Of a DNA stretch of 64,000 nucleotides, positions 1 through 8,337 are shown in pieces (position 1 is the first letter of the stretch; every line of letters starts with the position of its first letter). Origin of the DNA: an uncultured Desulfuromonadales bacterium (lineage in GTDB: Bacteria > Desulfobacterota > Desulfuromonadia > Geobacterales > Pseudopelobacteraceae); the NCBI GenBank assembly GCA_903868145.1, contig CAIPTY010000071.1, positions 1 through 64,000 on the forward strand. The letters run 5' to 3'. A model generated the notes under the pieces. The model was not told the origin of the DNA, made no database searches, and saw only the letters and a list, made by a program, of their open reading frames with translations. The position numbers were made by a program, and so were the translations under genes.

Positions 1-136
1 AATTTCAAAAAAACGGATATTTTTTGCAATCTCCTCAATGCGTTTGATTCCTGGATTATGGCGCTCAATATGTCCGACCTGGAGCGCACAGTTTTTTTGG
101 CGGCTTACGAAATAGAGGTGCTGAGATTCTGGAACA

Positions 137-142
<6 letters not shown>
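1..142 (+). pseudogene. Tail fragment resembling a DUF559-type nuclease
   Basis: Frame 1 is open from the window edge to a stop at 181. Codons at 76-141 read DLERTVFLAAYEIEVLRFWN and then NE. This resembles the C-terminal end of DUF559 (Vsr-like) nucleases, where an RFWNNE-like stretch precedes the last helix. After base 141 the frame becomes nonsense, and the plausible continuation moves to the ExbD-like frame. Bases 1-75 match nothing I recognise. On the minus strand they read HIERHNPGIKRIEEIAK, faintly like the end of an XRE helix-turn-helix. The family call rests on a short motif only, so treat this as a gene fragment of uncertain identity. Confidence 0.35.
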
Positions 143-969
<827 letters not shown>

Positions 970-987
970 TTATGTATGGTCTGTTAA

Positions 988-1275
988 TTATTCTACAACT
1001 GCGAGGAGGTCGTCCTCACGCATCATAAGGTAATCCTCACCATCAACCTTGACTTCCGTGCCGGCATACTTGCCGAACAGAACCGTATCACCCACTTTTA
1101 CGTCCAGCGGCAGAACCTTGCCGTCCTCAGTCTTCTTGCCGTTACCGGCGGCCACGATCTCGCCACGCTGCGGCTTCTCTTTGGCTGTTTCAGGGATAAA
1201 AAGCCCCCCAGCAGTCTTGGTTTCTTCTTCGACCCTCTTGACGAGGATGCGGTCCTGAAGCGGTCTTAATTTCAT
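988..1275 (-). CDS. groES: Co-chaperonin GroES (10 kDa)
   Basis: This 95-residue protein begins [18 protein letters not shown], has the mobile loop around [17 protein letters not shown], and ends [14 protein letters not shown]. It is typical in length and sequence for the heptameric lid that caps GroEL during protein folding in the cytoplasm. The ATG at 1275 is chosen because AAAGGAG lies at 1284-1290. An upstream in-frame start at 1332 would add 19 residues read from the leader and overlap the CIRCE element, so it is rejected. It is the first gene of a groESL operon whose second gene is broken. Confidence 0.97.
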   Translation of the reverse strand: MKLRPLQDRILVKRVEEETKTAGGLFIPETAKEKPQRGEIVAAGNGKKTEDGKVLPLDVKVGDTVLFGKYAGTEVKVDGEDYLMMREDDLLAVVE

Positions 1276-1325
1276 CGGTACTTCTCCTTTCGTATGGATG
1301 ACTTCTGTGTAAAGTCGAGATGAAT

Positions 1326-1352
1326 TTAGCACTCAAACTTGATGAGTGCTAA
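1326..1352 (-). promoter_or_regulatory. CIRCE operator (HrcA-binding inverted repeat)
   Basis: TTAGCACTC, a 9-base spacer and GAGTGCTAA form a perfect CIRCE element. It lies between the groES promoter and its ribosome site, in the leader of the mRNA. In known systems HrcA binds here and represses groESL until heat stress. hrcA is not in the window. Confidence 0.97.
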
Positions 1353-1361
1353 CTGAGGGTG

Positions 1362-1390
1362 AATATAAACAGCGCCCTTTCAAAAATCAA
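1362..1390 (-). promoter_or_regulatory. Sigma-70-type promoter of groES
   Basis: Read on the minus strand, TTGATT (1385-1390) and TATATT (1362-1367) are separated by exactly 17 bases. The CIRCE element begins 9 bases downstream of the -10 box, the usual arrangement for HrcA-controlled groESL promoters. Confidence 0.8.
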
Positions 1391-1480
1391 GGGGGAAAAG
1401 CCAAAAAAATATAGCGCAGTATTTTGTCTTTGACTTTCAGGCAGTTGCTTGATACAAATCCCGCACAATTGTTTTACCTG

Positions 1481-1645
1481 TCAACGGTCTGGTGCCGTGC
1501 CCCGCCAGGCATGGTTAAAAGGGAAGAGGGTTAAAATCCCACGCTGTCCCGCAACTGTAAGGGAGTACCGAATTCGCACAATGCCACTGGGAAGATCCGG
1601 GAAGGCGCGGACAAGGGATGATCCCCAAGCCAGGAAACCTGCCAT
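1481..1645 (+). promoter_or_regulatory. Cobalamin (AdoCbl) riboswitch
   Basis: The leader contains the conserved blocks of the B12 riboswitch in order: GGTGCCGTGC near 1491, TTAAAAGGGAA near 1515, a CGCTGTCCCGCAACTGTAA block at 1542-1560, GCCACTGGGAAG near 1583, and the B12 box AGCCAGGAAACCTGCC at 1627-1642. It precedes cobU by about 120 bases and is followed by a terminator hairpin. This suggests that adenosylcobalamin stops transcription of the cobamide-assembly genes before cobU. Confidence 0.95.
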
Positions 1646-1708
1646 TCCGATGCTTTCTGGAACCTCCGTGGAAAGAGGCGCCGAAGCCGGATATGCTGCC
1701 GAAGCTTC

Positions 1709-1747
1709 GAGCCCTTGTTCCTCAGCGGATAAGGGCTCTTTCTATTT
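1709..1747 (+). terminator. Rho-independent terminator of the riboswitch
   Basis: GAGCCCTT (1709-1716) and AAGGGCTC (1731-1738) form an 8-bp stem with a 14-base loop. It is followed by a T-rich stretch (TTTCTATTT) and lies just upstream of the cobU ribosome site. It is the likely expression platform of the preceding B12 riboswitch. Confidence 0.8.
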
Positions 1748-1761
1748 CTGGAGGTGTGTAT

Positions 1762-2295
1762 ATGGCACAGACAATCTTCATCACCGGCGGCGCACGCAGC
1801 GGCAAAAGTCTCCACGCCGAGCGAACTGCCCTGAGATTCGGAGCGCCGCTCTGTTATCTGGCGACAGCTCAACCCCTGGACATGGAAATGGGCGAACGCA
1901 TCGAGCAGCACCAGAACCGTCGCGGTGATGCCTGGCAGACCCTCGAAGAACATTTACATCTGACCCAGGCACTGGCGCGCTGTGATGGTTCGTATCGGGC
2001 TGTTCTGGTGGATTGTCTGACGCTCTGGATTTCCAATCTACTGCTGCGCTACGAAGACTCGGGCGAGGATGCCGCTGAAAGGATTCTGGACGATGTGCAC
2101 CGCCTGACCGCAACCCTGCACGATATGCGTACGCCGGTCATACTGGTGTCCAACGAAGTCGGCATGGGGATTGTGCCGGACAACAGACTGGGACGGATCT
2201 TCCGGGACATCGCCGGACAGGCCAACCAGATTCTGGCCACTGGTGCCGACGAAGTCTGGCTGGTTGCCTGCGGCATACCGCTCAAGCTGAAATAA
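1762..2295 (+). CDS. cobU: Adenosylcobinamide kinase / adenosylcobinamide-phosphate guanylyltransferase
   Basis: CobU phosphorylates adenosylcobinamide and then transfers GMP to make adenosylcobinamide-GDP, the acceptor for the lower ligand. The 177-residue protein has the P-loop GGARSGKS near residues 9-16. A histidine in the [10 protein letters not shown] segment sits where the guanylylated His lies in characterised CobU. It also has [10 protein letters not shown] and [10 protein letters not shown] motifs. The start at 1762 has GGAGGTG at 1750-1756. It is the first gene behind the B12 riboswitch, and cobT follows after 16 bases. Confidence 0.96.
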   Translation: MAQTIFITGGARSGKSLHAERTALRFGAPLCYLATAQPLDMEMGERIEQHQNRRGDAWQTLEEHLHLTQALARCDGSYRAVLVDCLTLWISNLLLRYEDSGEDAAERILDDVHRLTATLHDMRTPVILVSNEVGMGIVPDNRLGRIFRDIAGQANQILATGADEVWLVACGIPLKLK

Positions 2296-2311
2296 CCTGC
2301 CGAGGATGTAT

Positions 2312-3361
2312 ATGGACAATCTAAAGAAAACAGTGGAACGTATCAAACCGGTCGATGCAAATCTGCTGGCCCAGGCTCAGAGGAGGCTGGACAACAAAAC
2401 CAAACCTCCCGGTTCACTGGGCAGACTGGAAGAATTCGGTCGCCGCATGCTTGCCATCAGTGGCTGCTCTGATCCGGATACATCAAAAAAGGTCATCTTC
2501 ACCTTTGCCGGCGACCACGGCATTGTGGAGGAAGGCATCTCACTCTACCCCCGGGAAGTCACCACCCAGATGGTGCTGAACTTCCTGCGCGGAGGAGCCG
2601 GAGTCAATGTTCTGGCTCGCCATGCCGGAGCGGAAGTGCGGGTGGTCGATGTGGGGGTTGCCTTTGACTTTGATGAAGCCCCCGGCTTGATCCGCCGCAA
2701 AGTGGCGTACGGCACGCGAAACTTCACCAAAGGCCCGGCCATGACCCGTGACGAGATGCTCACCGCCCTGCAGGTGGGTATTGATCTGGCTGATCAATGC
2801 AAAACCGAAGGTGTTGGTCTCGTCGGAACCGGCGAGATGGGCATCGGCAACACAACTCCATCCTCGGCCATCATTGCGGCCATATCCGGCTTGAGCGTGA
2901 GAGAACTGACCCATCGGGGCACAGGCATCAATGATGAAGCCCTGGAGAAAAAGGTTCGCGTTATCGAGCAGGGTTTGGCCCTGAATCGGCCAAATGGGAC
3001 GGATCCGCTGGATGTGCTGACAAAAGTTGGCGGGCTGGAAATTGCCGCCATTGCCGGGTTGGTGCTGGGCTGCGCCGCCAACTCGCTGCCGGTGGTTATT
3101 GACGGTTTCATTTCCACCGCTGGTGCGCTGATTGCCTCGGAACTGCACCCAAATGTGCGGGACTACATCTTTGCCGCCCACCGTTCCGTTGAGATCGGCC
3201 ACCGCTCCATGCTGGAGAGAATCGGACTTGAACCGATCCTGGACTTGAACCTGCGACTGGGTGAAGGAACCGGTGCGGCTCTGGCCATGACGCTTATTGA
3301 GGCCGGGGTGAAGATTCTCAAGGAGATGGCGACGTTTGATGAGGCGGGGGTAACGCACTAA
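2312..3361 (+). CDS. cobT: Nicotinate-nucleotide--dimethylbenzimidazole phosphoribosyltransferase
   Basis: CobT activates the benzimidazole lower ligand by moving phosphoribose from nicotinate mononucleotide onto it. The 349-residue protein has the substrate loop [12 protein letters not shown] near residue 35, the FAGDHGI segment, the GEMGIGNTT motif near residue 174, and LGEGTGAAL near the C-terminus with the catalytic glutamate. The second ATG (2312) is preferred over 2306 because GAGG at 2302-2305 then has a normal 6-base spacing. It follows cobU directly. In related operons cobS would come next, but here a toxin-antitoxin/nuclease segment intervenes. Confidence 0.96.
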   Translation: MDNLKKTVERIKPVDANLLAQAQRRLDNKTKPPGSLGRLEEFGRRMLAISGCSDPDTSKKVIFTFAGDHGIVEEGISLYPREVTTQMVLNFLRGGAGVNVLARHAGAEVRVVDVGVAFDFDEAPGLIRRKVAYGTRNFTKGPAMTRDEMLTALQVGIDLADQCKTEGVGLVGTGEMGIGNTTPSSAIIAAISGLSVRELTHRGTGINDEALEKKVRVIEQGLALNRPNGTDPLDVLTKVGGLEIAAIAGLVLGCAANSLPVVIDGFISTAGALIASELHPNVRDYIFAAHRSVEIGHRSMLERIGLEPILDLNLRLGEGTGAALAMTLIEAGVKILKEMATFDEAGVTH

Positions 3362-3410
3362 CACATCGGCAACGCTTTGTACGATACGAAAAACTTGAAT
3401 TTCTAACATT

Positions 3411-3440
3411 ATACGTATAACGTATTTCAATAATACGTAT
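3411..3440 (+). promoter_or_regulatory. Candidate operator of the toxin-antitoxin pair
   Basis: The palindrome ATACGTAT occurs twice, at 3411-3418 and 3433-3440, 22 bases apart (two helical turns), just upstream of the antitoxin ribosome site AGAGGAG. Paired palindromes of this kind are typical binding sites for ribbon-helix-helix antitoxins that repress their own operon. The role is inferred from position and symmetry. Confidence 0.5.
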
Positions 3441-3458
3441 AGCAGAGGAGATATCGCC

Positions 3459-3704
3459 ATGAACGCAAAGCTGACGCTCAGTCTTGACCGGGACATAATC
3501 GAGCAGGCAAAAGAGTTTGCCGGTAGCCGGCATACAAGCCTTTCCAAACTTATTGAGGGATACCTTCGACAGACGACCGGCTCAAGCGATGTATCAAATC
3601 CGACAACACCCTTGGTTGCAAAGCTTTCCGGTGTACTTGATGCGCGGAAATTGGGCGATGATAAAAGCGATTACGGTGATTTTCTCGCGGACAAATATCG
3701 ATGA
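3459..3704 (+). CDS. Antitoxin of a VapBC-like pair (DUF6364/ribbon-helix-helix type)
   Basis: The 81-residue protein begins MNAKLTLSLDRDIIEQAKEF and continues with a helix-turn-helix-like SRHTSLSKLIEGYLRQ. This is a short strand and two helices, as in DNA-binding ribbon-helix-helix antitoxins of the DUF6364 type. The charged, probably flexible C-terminus (DYGDFLADKYR) would wrap around the toxin. AGAGGAG at 3443-3449 supports the start. Its last codon overlaps the toxin start by four bases (ATGA), as in most such pairs. It lies inside the cob operon and has no metabolic link to it, so it is probably an acquired module. Confidence 0.8.
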   Translation: MNAKLTLSLDRDIIEQAKEFAGSRHTSLSKLIEGYLRQTTGSSDVSNPTTPLVAKLSGVLDARKLGDDKSDYGDFLADKYR

Positions 3705-4114
3705 AACCGCTGCTGTTTGTGGATACGGACATCGTTCTCGACCTGCTTGCACGCCGCGAACCTTTTTACAAGGCTGCGGCACGTCTTTTTTCCCGTGCCG
3801 AGACCGGTGATATTTCCCTGGCTGTATCGTCGCTGACCTTTGCCAATCTCTTTTACATTTTGAGAAAACAGGTTTCCTCAAAACATGCGCTTGAGGTGCT
3901 GCGCAATTTCAAGCGGCTTGTGACTGTTCTTGCTGTGGACGACGCTACCGTTGAGCAGGCTCTGCACGCCGGATTCAACGATTTTGAGGATGCAATACAG
4001 TATCATGCTGCGCAGCATGCCGGTTGTTCCAAGTTGCTGACTCGCAACGGACGGCATTACCGCAAAGCTGAGATGGCCATTGAGACAGCTGATCTGTATT
4101 GCTCATCCAACTGA
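3701..4114 (+). CDS. PIN-domain ribonuclease toxin (VapC-like)
   Basis: The 137-residue PIN protein carries the expected acidic residues: D in FVDTDIVLDLLARREPF near residue 8, E/D positions in the central helices, and D in NDFEDAIQYHAA near residue 94. PIN toxins are Mg-dependent endoribonucleases that cleave tRNA or rRNA when the antitoxin is degraded. It is translationally coupled to the upstream antitoxin. The sub-family (DUF6364-linked PIN) is inferred from the partner, and the RNA target cannot be told from sequence. Confidence 0.85.
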   Translation: MKPLLFVDTDIVLDLLARREPFYKAAARLFSRAETGDISLAVSSLTFANLFYILRKQVSSKHALEVLRNFKRLVTVLAVDDATVEQALHAGFNDFEDAIQYHAAQHAGCSKLLTRNGRHYRKAEMAIETADLYCSSN

Positions 4115-4188
4115 AAACCGTAACAATTGGCAACCTCACTTATCTGTCTGTAGAATATTCACCAGTTAAAGGTTCCGTTTTGGTAGAC

Positions 4189-4220
4189 CACCGGTTCACG
4201 CGCACGCCCGCGAACCGGTG
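4189..4220. repeat. Perfect 9-bp inverted repeat between the toxin and GIY-YIG genes
   Basis: CACCGGTTC (4189-4197) and GAACCGGTG (4212-4220) form a perfect hairpin with a 14-base GC-rich loop. No T-run follows on either strand, so a simple terminator is unlikely. It lies 36 bases upstream of the GIY-YIG gene and could be a regulatory hairpin or a scar of the insertion. Confidence 0.5.
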
Positions 4221-4255
4221 AATAACAAGTTGTACAGAAAAAGGAAACAAGACAA

Positions 4256-5005
4256 ATGGACACGCCTCTTCCAGCAAATATCCCTCCGGAAGTTGCTCAC
4301 CATCTAGGTTACTACGTTTACCTATACATAGACCCAAGGACAGGAAATCCGTTCTATGTCGGTAAGGGACAAGGACAGCGAGCTCTGTCGCACCTGAGCG
4401 CTGAAGGCGAGTCACGGAAGGCACGAATTCTTGCGGAGTTGAAGCAGCTTGGCATCAATCCGCAGATTGACATTCTCGCTCATGCTTTACCAAACGAGGA
4501 GACGGCATTTCGGATTGAGGCTGCCATCATCGACTTATTTGGCCTTGATGCCTTGTCGAATGCCGTTCGTGGTTGGCAAAGCATTCAACTGGGCCGCATG
4601 CATCTAAAAGAACTGGTGACATATTACGCTGCTACGCCTGTGGACATTGATGATCCTGTGTTACTTATCCGCATTAACAAACTGTACCGCCACAGTATGT
4701 CAGCTACAGAATTATATGAGGCGACCAGAGGCGTTTGGAAGCTCGGAGAACGGCGAGAAAAGGCGGAATTTGCTTTTGCAGTTTTTGAGGGTGTTGTACG
4801 AGAAGTTTATGAAATTTACTCTTGGCACCCTGCTGGGTCACAACATTATGAGTCCAGGTCAGCCGATGACGTGACACTCAAGGGGCGGTGGGAATTCAGG
4901 GGACAAGTTGCTTTAGACAAAATCAGGAGTAAATACGTAGACCGTTCCGTCAAAAAATATCTGCCGCCGACAGCTCAGAATCCAATCGCATATGTGAACG
5001 TATGA
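4256..5005 (+). CDS. GIY-YIG nuclease-domain protein (LEM-3-like type)
   Basis: Residues 14-110 form a GIY-YIG nuclease domain. YYVYLYIDPRTGNPFYVGKG carries the paired YVY and YVG motifs, followed by basic residues (QGQRALSHL) and the acidic EETAFRIEAAIIDLFG helix with a likely catalytic glutamate. The C-terminal 130 residues hold an aromatic, charged domain (TRGVWKLGERREKAEFAF, VYEIYSWHPAG) that I do not recognise. Such proteins are found as single accessory genes, and the substrate is unknown. It sits between the PIN toxin and cobS, flanked by inverted repeats. An AAAAAGGAAAC ribosome site supports the start. A defence or mobile-element role is possible but not shown. Confidence 0.75.
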   Translation: MDTPLPANIPPEVAHHLGYYVYLYIDPRTGNPFYVGKGQGQRALSHLSAEGESRKARILAELKQLGINPQIDILAHALPNEETAFRIEAAIIDLFGLDALSNAVRGWQSIQLGRMHLKELVTYYAATPVDIDDPVLLIRINKLYRHSMSATELYEATRGVWKLGERREKAEFAFAVFEGVVREVYEIYSWHPAGSQHYESRSADDVTLKGRWEFRGQVALDKIRSKYVDRSVKKYLPPTAQNPIAYVNV

Positions 5006-5007
5006 GT

Positions 5008-5071
5008 GTACAACCAGCGGCGACAGCGGTCTCCGCTGACGCTCCGCCGCTGGCGCCTTGAGACGTTATCG
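5008..5071 (+). repeat. Nested inverted repeat after the GIY-YIG gene (possible degenerate attC)
   Basis: CCAGCGGCG (5014-5022) pairs with CGCCGCTGG (5045-5053). Inside them CAGCGG-TCT-CCGCTG (5024-5038) forms a second stem. The block is bounded by GTACAAC (5008-5014) and CGTTATCG (5064-5071), which recall the RYYYAAC/GTTRRRY ends of integron attC sites but match them imperfectly. It follows the stop codon of the GIY-YIG gene directly. It could equally be a plain terminator-like stem. Confidence 0.4.
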
Positions 5072-5116
5072 CAAGCACCGGCACCTGATTACTGAACACC
5101 AAAATCCACTTATCAG

Positions 5117-5878
5117 TTGAATGTCATGCGCCTCTACCTGATTGCCTTACAATTCCTGACCATCATCCCCCTTCCCTTCGACACCCGCTGTCAGAAGGGG
5201 GATCTGGGGCGTGCCTCGGCCTTTTTCCCACTGGTGGGGCTGACGATTGGCGGTCTGCTGGTCGGCCTGAACTGGCTGATCGAGCCCTGGTTGAGCCGCC
5301 CGCTGACCGCCGCCCTGCTGATCACGTTCCTGGCAGCGATCACCGGAGGCCTGCACCTGGACGGTCTGGCCGATGTCTGCGACGGCCTGGCGGCACGGGG
5401 AAACCGTGAGCGCTTTCTGGCGGTAATGAAGGATTCCCATATCGGAGCGCTGGGAGCTGTCGGACTGGTGCTGGGTTTGCTGCTGAAATGGCAGGCTTTG
5501 GTAGCGGTTCCATCCGCGATAACCTGGCAGGTGTTGCTGCTCTTTCCCATACTGGGGCGCTGTGCCCAGGTGCTTGCTCTGGGTGGAGCACAACACGCCC
5601 GCCAGGACGGCATCGGCGCAGCCATTATCCAGGGCATGGGCACCGGGCACCTGCTTGTGGCACTTGCTGTGACCGTTGCGGGCTGCCTGATACTGCTGCC
5701 GGTCACGGCCATGATTGCGCTGACCGCCGTCTGTGCAGTCACGCTGATGGTCAAGGGCTATTTCCAACATCGCCTGGGGGGACTGACCGGCGACATTGTC
5801 GGCTGCATCAACGAACTTGCTGAGATAACCGCCCTGATCGTGCTGTCTGTCAATAACCCCGAGCTACCCCATCTTTGA
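5117..5878 (+). CDS. cobS: Adenosylcobinamide-GDP ribazoletransferase
   Basis: CobS is the membrane enzyme that joins adenosylcobinamide-GDP to the activated lower ligand, the last step of cobamide assembly. The 253-residue protein opens MRLYLIALQFLTIIPLP, has the conserved GGLHLDGLADVCDGL motif near residue 77 with catalytic acidic residues, and has KDSHIGALGAV. Five or more hydrophobic helices follow, and GGLTGDIVGCINELAE lies near the end. The start may be 5117 or 5126, and neither has a good ribosome site. The gene therefore seems to have lost its original upstream context when the toxin-antitoxin/nuclease segment entered between cobT and cobS. bzaF follows 16 bases later. Confidence 0.95.
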   Translation: MNVMRLYLIALQFLTIIPLPFDTRCQKGDLGRASAFFPLVGLTIGGLLVGLNWLIEPWLSRPLTAALLITFLAAITGGLHLDGLADVCDGLAARGNRERFLAVMKDSHIGALGAVGLVLGLLLKWQALVAVPSAITWQVLLLFPILGRCAQVLALGGAQHARQDGIGAAIIQGMGTGHLLVALAVTVAGCLILLPVTAMIALTAVCAVTLMVKGYFQHRLGGLTGDIVGCINELAEITALIVLSVNNPELPHL

Positions 5879-5894
5879 TCTCAAGGAGAAACGC

Positions 5895-7205
5895 ATGCTG
5901 ACCCAGATTGAATCCGCCCGCCAGGGCATAATAACCGCGCAGATGCAGAGCGTAGCTGACAAAGAGCAGCTTGATGCCGGATATATCCTCCGCATGGTGG
6001 CGGAAGGCAAGATCGTCATCCCCTGGAACCATAACCGCAAACCTTCACGCATTTCCGGCATCGGTAAGGGCCTCTCCACCAAGGTCAATGCTTCCATTGG
6101 AACGTCCTCTGACATCGTCGATTACGGAGCGGAGGTCAGGAAGGCACTGGTTGCCCAGGAAGCTGGGGCTGACACGCTGATGGAACTCTCCGTAGGAGGC
6201 GATCTGGACCGGGTACGCCGCGAAGTCATCGCCGCCGTGGAACTACCGGTGGGCAATGTGCCTCTCTATCAGGCTTTCTGCGAGGCCGCTCGCAAATACG
6301 GCGATCCCAACAGGCTGGACGAGGAGTTGCTCTTCGACCTGATCGAACGGCAGTGCGCCGATGGAATGGCCTTCATGGCGGTGCACTGCGGCATCAATCT
6401 CTGCACCATCGAGCGGCTGCGCAAACAGGGATACCGCTACGGCGGACTGGTCAGCAAGGGGGGGGTCAGCATGGTGGCCTGGATGCTGGCCAACAACCGT
6501 GAGAACCCGCTCTACGAGAAGTTCGACCGGGTAGTCTCGATCCTCAAGAAGTACGACACCGTATTGTCGCTCGGCAACGGTCTGCGGGCCGGGGCAATTC
6601 ACGATTCCTCCGACCGGGCCCAGATCCAGGAACTGCTCTTCAACTGCGAACTGGCCGAGATCGGGCGTGACATGGGCTGCCAGATGCTGGTGGAAGGACC
6701 GGGTCATGTGCCGCTGGATGAGATCGAGGGTAACATCCAGTTGCAGAAACGCATGAGCGGCGGGGCGCCCTACTACATGCTCGGACCGATCACCACCGAT
6801 GTTGCCCCCGGCTTCGACCACATCACCGCCGCCATCGGCGCGGCCCAGTCCAGCCGCTTCGGGGCCGATCTGATCTGCTATATCACCCCGGCCGAGCATC
6901 TGGCGCTGCCGACCGAGGATGATGTCCGCATGGGGGTCAAGGCCGCTAAAATAGCCGCCTATATTGGCGACATGAATAAATATCCGGAAAAGGGGCGTGA
7001 GCGTGACAAGGAGATGTCCAAGGCCCGCCGCGACCTGAACTGGGACAAACAGTTTGAGCTGGCGCTTTACCCGGAGGACGCCCGTGCCATACGCGCCAGC
7101 CGGACGCCGGAGGATGAGGATACCTGCACCATGTGCGGTGATTTCTGCGCCTCGCGGGGGGCGGGAAAACTGTTTTCCGGTGATTTGAAGGGTGACAGGA
7201 TCTGA
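5895..7205 (+). CDS. bzaF: ThiC paralog, probable 5-hydroxybenzimidazole synthase BzaF
   Basis: The 436-residue radical-SAM protein belongs to the ThiC family (NASIGTSSDIVD, DTLMELSVGGDLD, VEGPGHVPLDEI, MLGPITTDVAPGFDH). ThiC and BzaF both start from aminoimidazole ribotide. ThiC makes the thiamine pyrimidine, whereas BzaF makes 5-hydroxybenzimidazole, the lower ligand of anaerobic cobamides. I choose BzaF from context, because the gene directly follows cobS in a B12-riboswitch operon and has no TPP riboswitch (only 16 bases upstream). The C-terminal cluster motif is CTMCGDFC (CX2CX3C), one residue shorter than the CX2CX4C usual in ThiC. AAGGAG precedes the start. ThiC activity cannot be excluded from sequence alone. 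Confidence 0.72.
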   Translation: MLTQIESARQGIITAQMQSVADKEQLDAGYILRMVAEGKIVIPWNHNRKPSRISGIGKGLSTKVNASIGTSSDIVDYGAEVRKALVAQEAGADTLMELSVGGDLDRVRREVIAAVELPVGNVPLYQAFCEAARKYGDPNRLDEELLFDLIERQCADGMAFMAVHCGINLCTIERLRKQGYRYGGLVSKGGVSMVAWMLANNRENPLYEKFDRVVSILKKYDTVLSLGNGLRAGAIHDSSDRAQIQELLFNCELAEIGRDMGCQMLVEGPGHVPLDEIEGNIQLQKRMSGGAPYYMLGPITTDVAPGFDHITAAIGAAQSSRFGADLICYITPAEHLALPTEDDVRMGVKAAKIAAYIGDMNKYPEKGRERDKEMSKARRDLNWDKQFELALYPEDARAIRASRTPEDEDTCTMCGDFCASRGAGKLFSGDLKGDRI

Positions 7206-7234
7206 CGGAATATTATTGGCCGCCCGATTTGTTC

Positions 7235-7262
7235 TTGACGGTTCAACCGTTAATGCTATACG
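7235..7262 (+). promoter_or_regulatory. Candidate promoter of bcp
   Basis: TTGACG (7235-7240) and TATACG (7257-7262) are separated by 16 bases, 40 bases upstream of the bcp start. A small inverted repeat, GACGGTT-CA-AACCGTT-like, overlaps the spacer. The promoter is a prediction from consensus only. Confidence 0.45.
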
Positions 7263-7301
7263 TGGATTCAATCAGACTGATACTGCAAATGGAGGAAATT
7301 C

Positions 7302-7763
7302 ATGTCACTGGAAGGAAAAAAAGCCCCAGATTTCTGTCTTGAGGGGAGCGATGGCTCACGCCACAGCTTGCAGCAGTATGCGGGTAAAACCGTTGTGATC
7401 TATTTCTACCCCAGGGACAACACACCCGGATGCACCAAGGAAGCCTGCGGTTTCCGGGATCATCACGGCGAACTGGCCGACAAAGGCATCGTCGTTCTGG
7501 GTGTCAGCAAGGACAGCGTCGCTTCGCACGGCAAATTTATCGGCAGCTACAACCTGCCGTTCGTGCTGCTGTCAGACCCGGATACCGCCATGATGCAGGC
7601 ATATGGCGCATTCGGCGAAAAGGTCATGTATGGCAAGAAAACCACCGGCACGATCCGCTCCACCGTCATCATCGACCCGGACGGCACCGTTTCGAAACAG
7701 TGGGCGAAAGTAGCCAAGGCCGAGCAGCACCCGGATCAGGTGCTGGAGTATCTGCGAGGGTGA
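7302..7763 (+). CDS. bcp: Thiol peroxidase, AhpC/TSA-type peroxiredoxin Bcp
   Basis: This 153-residue peroxiredoxin reduces hydrogen and organic peroxides with electrons from thioredoxin. The peroxidatic cysteine is Cys44 in NTPGCTKE. A second cysteine at 49 (EACGF) is the resolving residue of atypical 2-Cys (BCP/PrxQ) enzymes. IRSTVIIDPDGTV is also typical. A strong GGAGG site (7291) precedes the start. It is monocistronic and convergent with hpt, with 22 bases between stop codons. Confidence 0.95.
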   Translation: MSLEGKKAPDFCLEGSDGSRHSLQQYAGKTVVIYFYPRDNTPGCTKEACGFRDHHGELADKGIVVLGVSKDSVASHGKFIGSYNLPFVLLSDPDTAMMQAYGAFGEKVMYGKKTTGTIRSTVIIDPDGTVSKQWAKVAKAEQHPDQVLEYLRG

Positions 7764-7785
7764 ATCCGCAAGAGGTGCGTTTTTG

Positions 7786-8337
7786 TCAGGTCTCCTGCAC
7801 GGCGTAAATACCGGGTGCGTTACGCCAGTATCCCTTGTAATCCAGCCCGTAGCCAAACAGGAAGCGGTCGCCAACCTCGATGCCTGAGAAATCGGCCCGC
7901 ATGCCGGGCGTGACCTTACGCAGATGCAGTTTTTCCACCAGCGCCGCCATCAGAACCTGTGCCGCACCCTGCTGGCGACAATAGTCGGCAATGGCGGCCA
8001 GCGTAACCCCTTCATCCAGAATATCATCCAGAAGCAGCACCGTCCTGCCCTGCAGGTTGAGTTGCGGCCTGACCGTCCAGTGCAGGTTACTGCCGTTCTT
8101 TTTGTGTCCGTAGCGGGTGGCGTGAACGTAGTCAACCTCCAGCGGAAATACCAGCCTGGTCAGAAGTTGGCCGGTAAAGATCAGACCGCCGTTCATGACG
8201 CAGAGCAGCACCGGGCATGAGCCTTTCAACCGTCCGCTGATCTCCTGCGCCATCCTGTCTATGGCGACTTCAACCTCGGCCCCTGTGACCAGAAGATCAG
8301 CTTCGTTAAATATCCTGTTCGCTTCTGCAACGGTCAT
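7786..8337 (-). CDS. hpt: Hypoxanthine-guanine phosphoribosyltransferase
   Basis: The 183-residue type-I phosphoribosyltransferase has the PRPP loop VLLLDDILDEGVTLAAI near residue 100 and the early VMNGGLIFTGQLLTRL loop. It salvages hypoxanthine and/or guanine with PRPP. The start overlaps the prmC stop by four bases, and its ribosome site (AAAGGAGATC) lies inside the prmC coding end. The two are therefore co-transcribed and probably coupled. Substrate choice among purines cannot be read from the sequence. Confidence 0.93.
   Translation of the reverse strand: MTVAEANRIFNEADLLVTGAEVEVAIDRMAQEISGRLKGSCPVLLCVMNGGLIFTGQLLTRLVFPLEVDYVHATRYGHKKNGSNLHWTVRPQLNLQGRTVLLLDDILDEGVTLAAIADYCRQQGAAQVLMAALVEKLHLRKVTPGMRADFSGIEVGDRFLFGYGLDYKGYWRNAPGIYAVQET

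Noticed and set aside
5879-5894. TPP riboswitch before the ThiC-like gene
   Set aside because: Only 16 bases separate it from cobS, so there is no room for one. This supports the BzaF reading.
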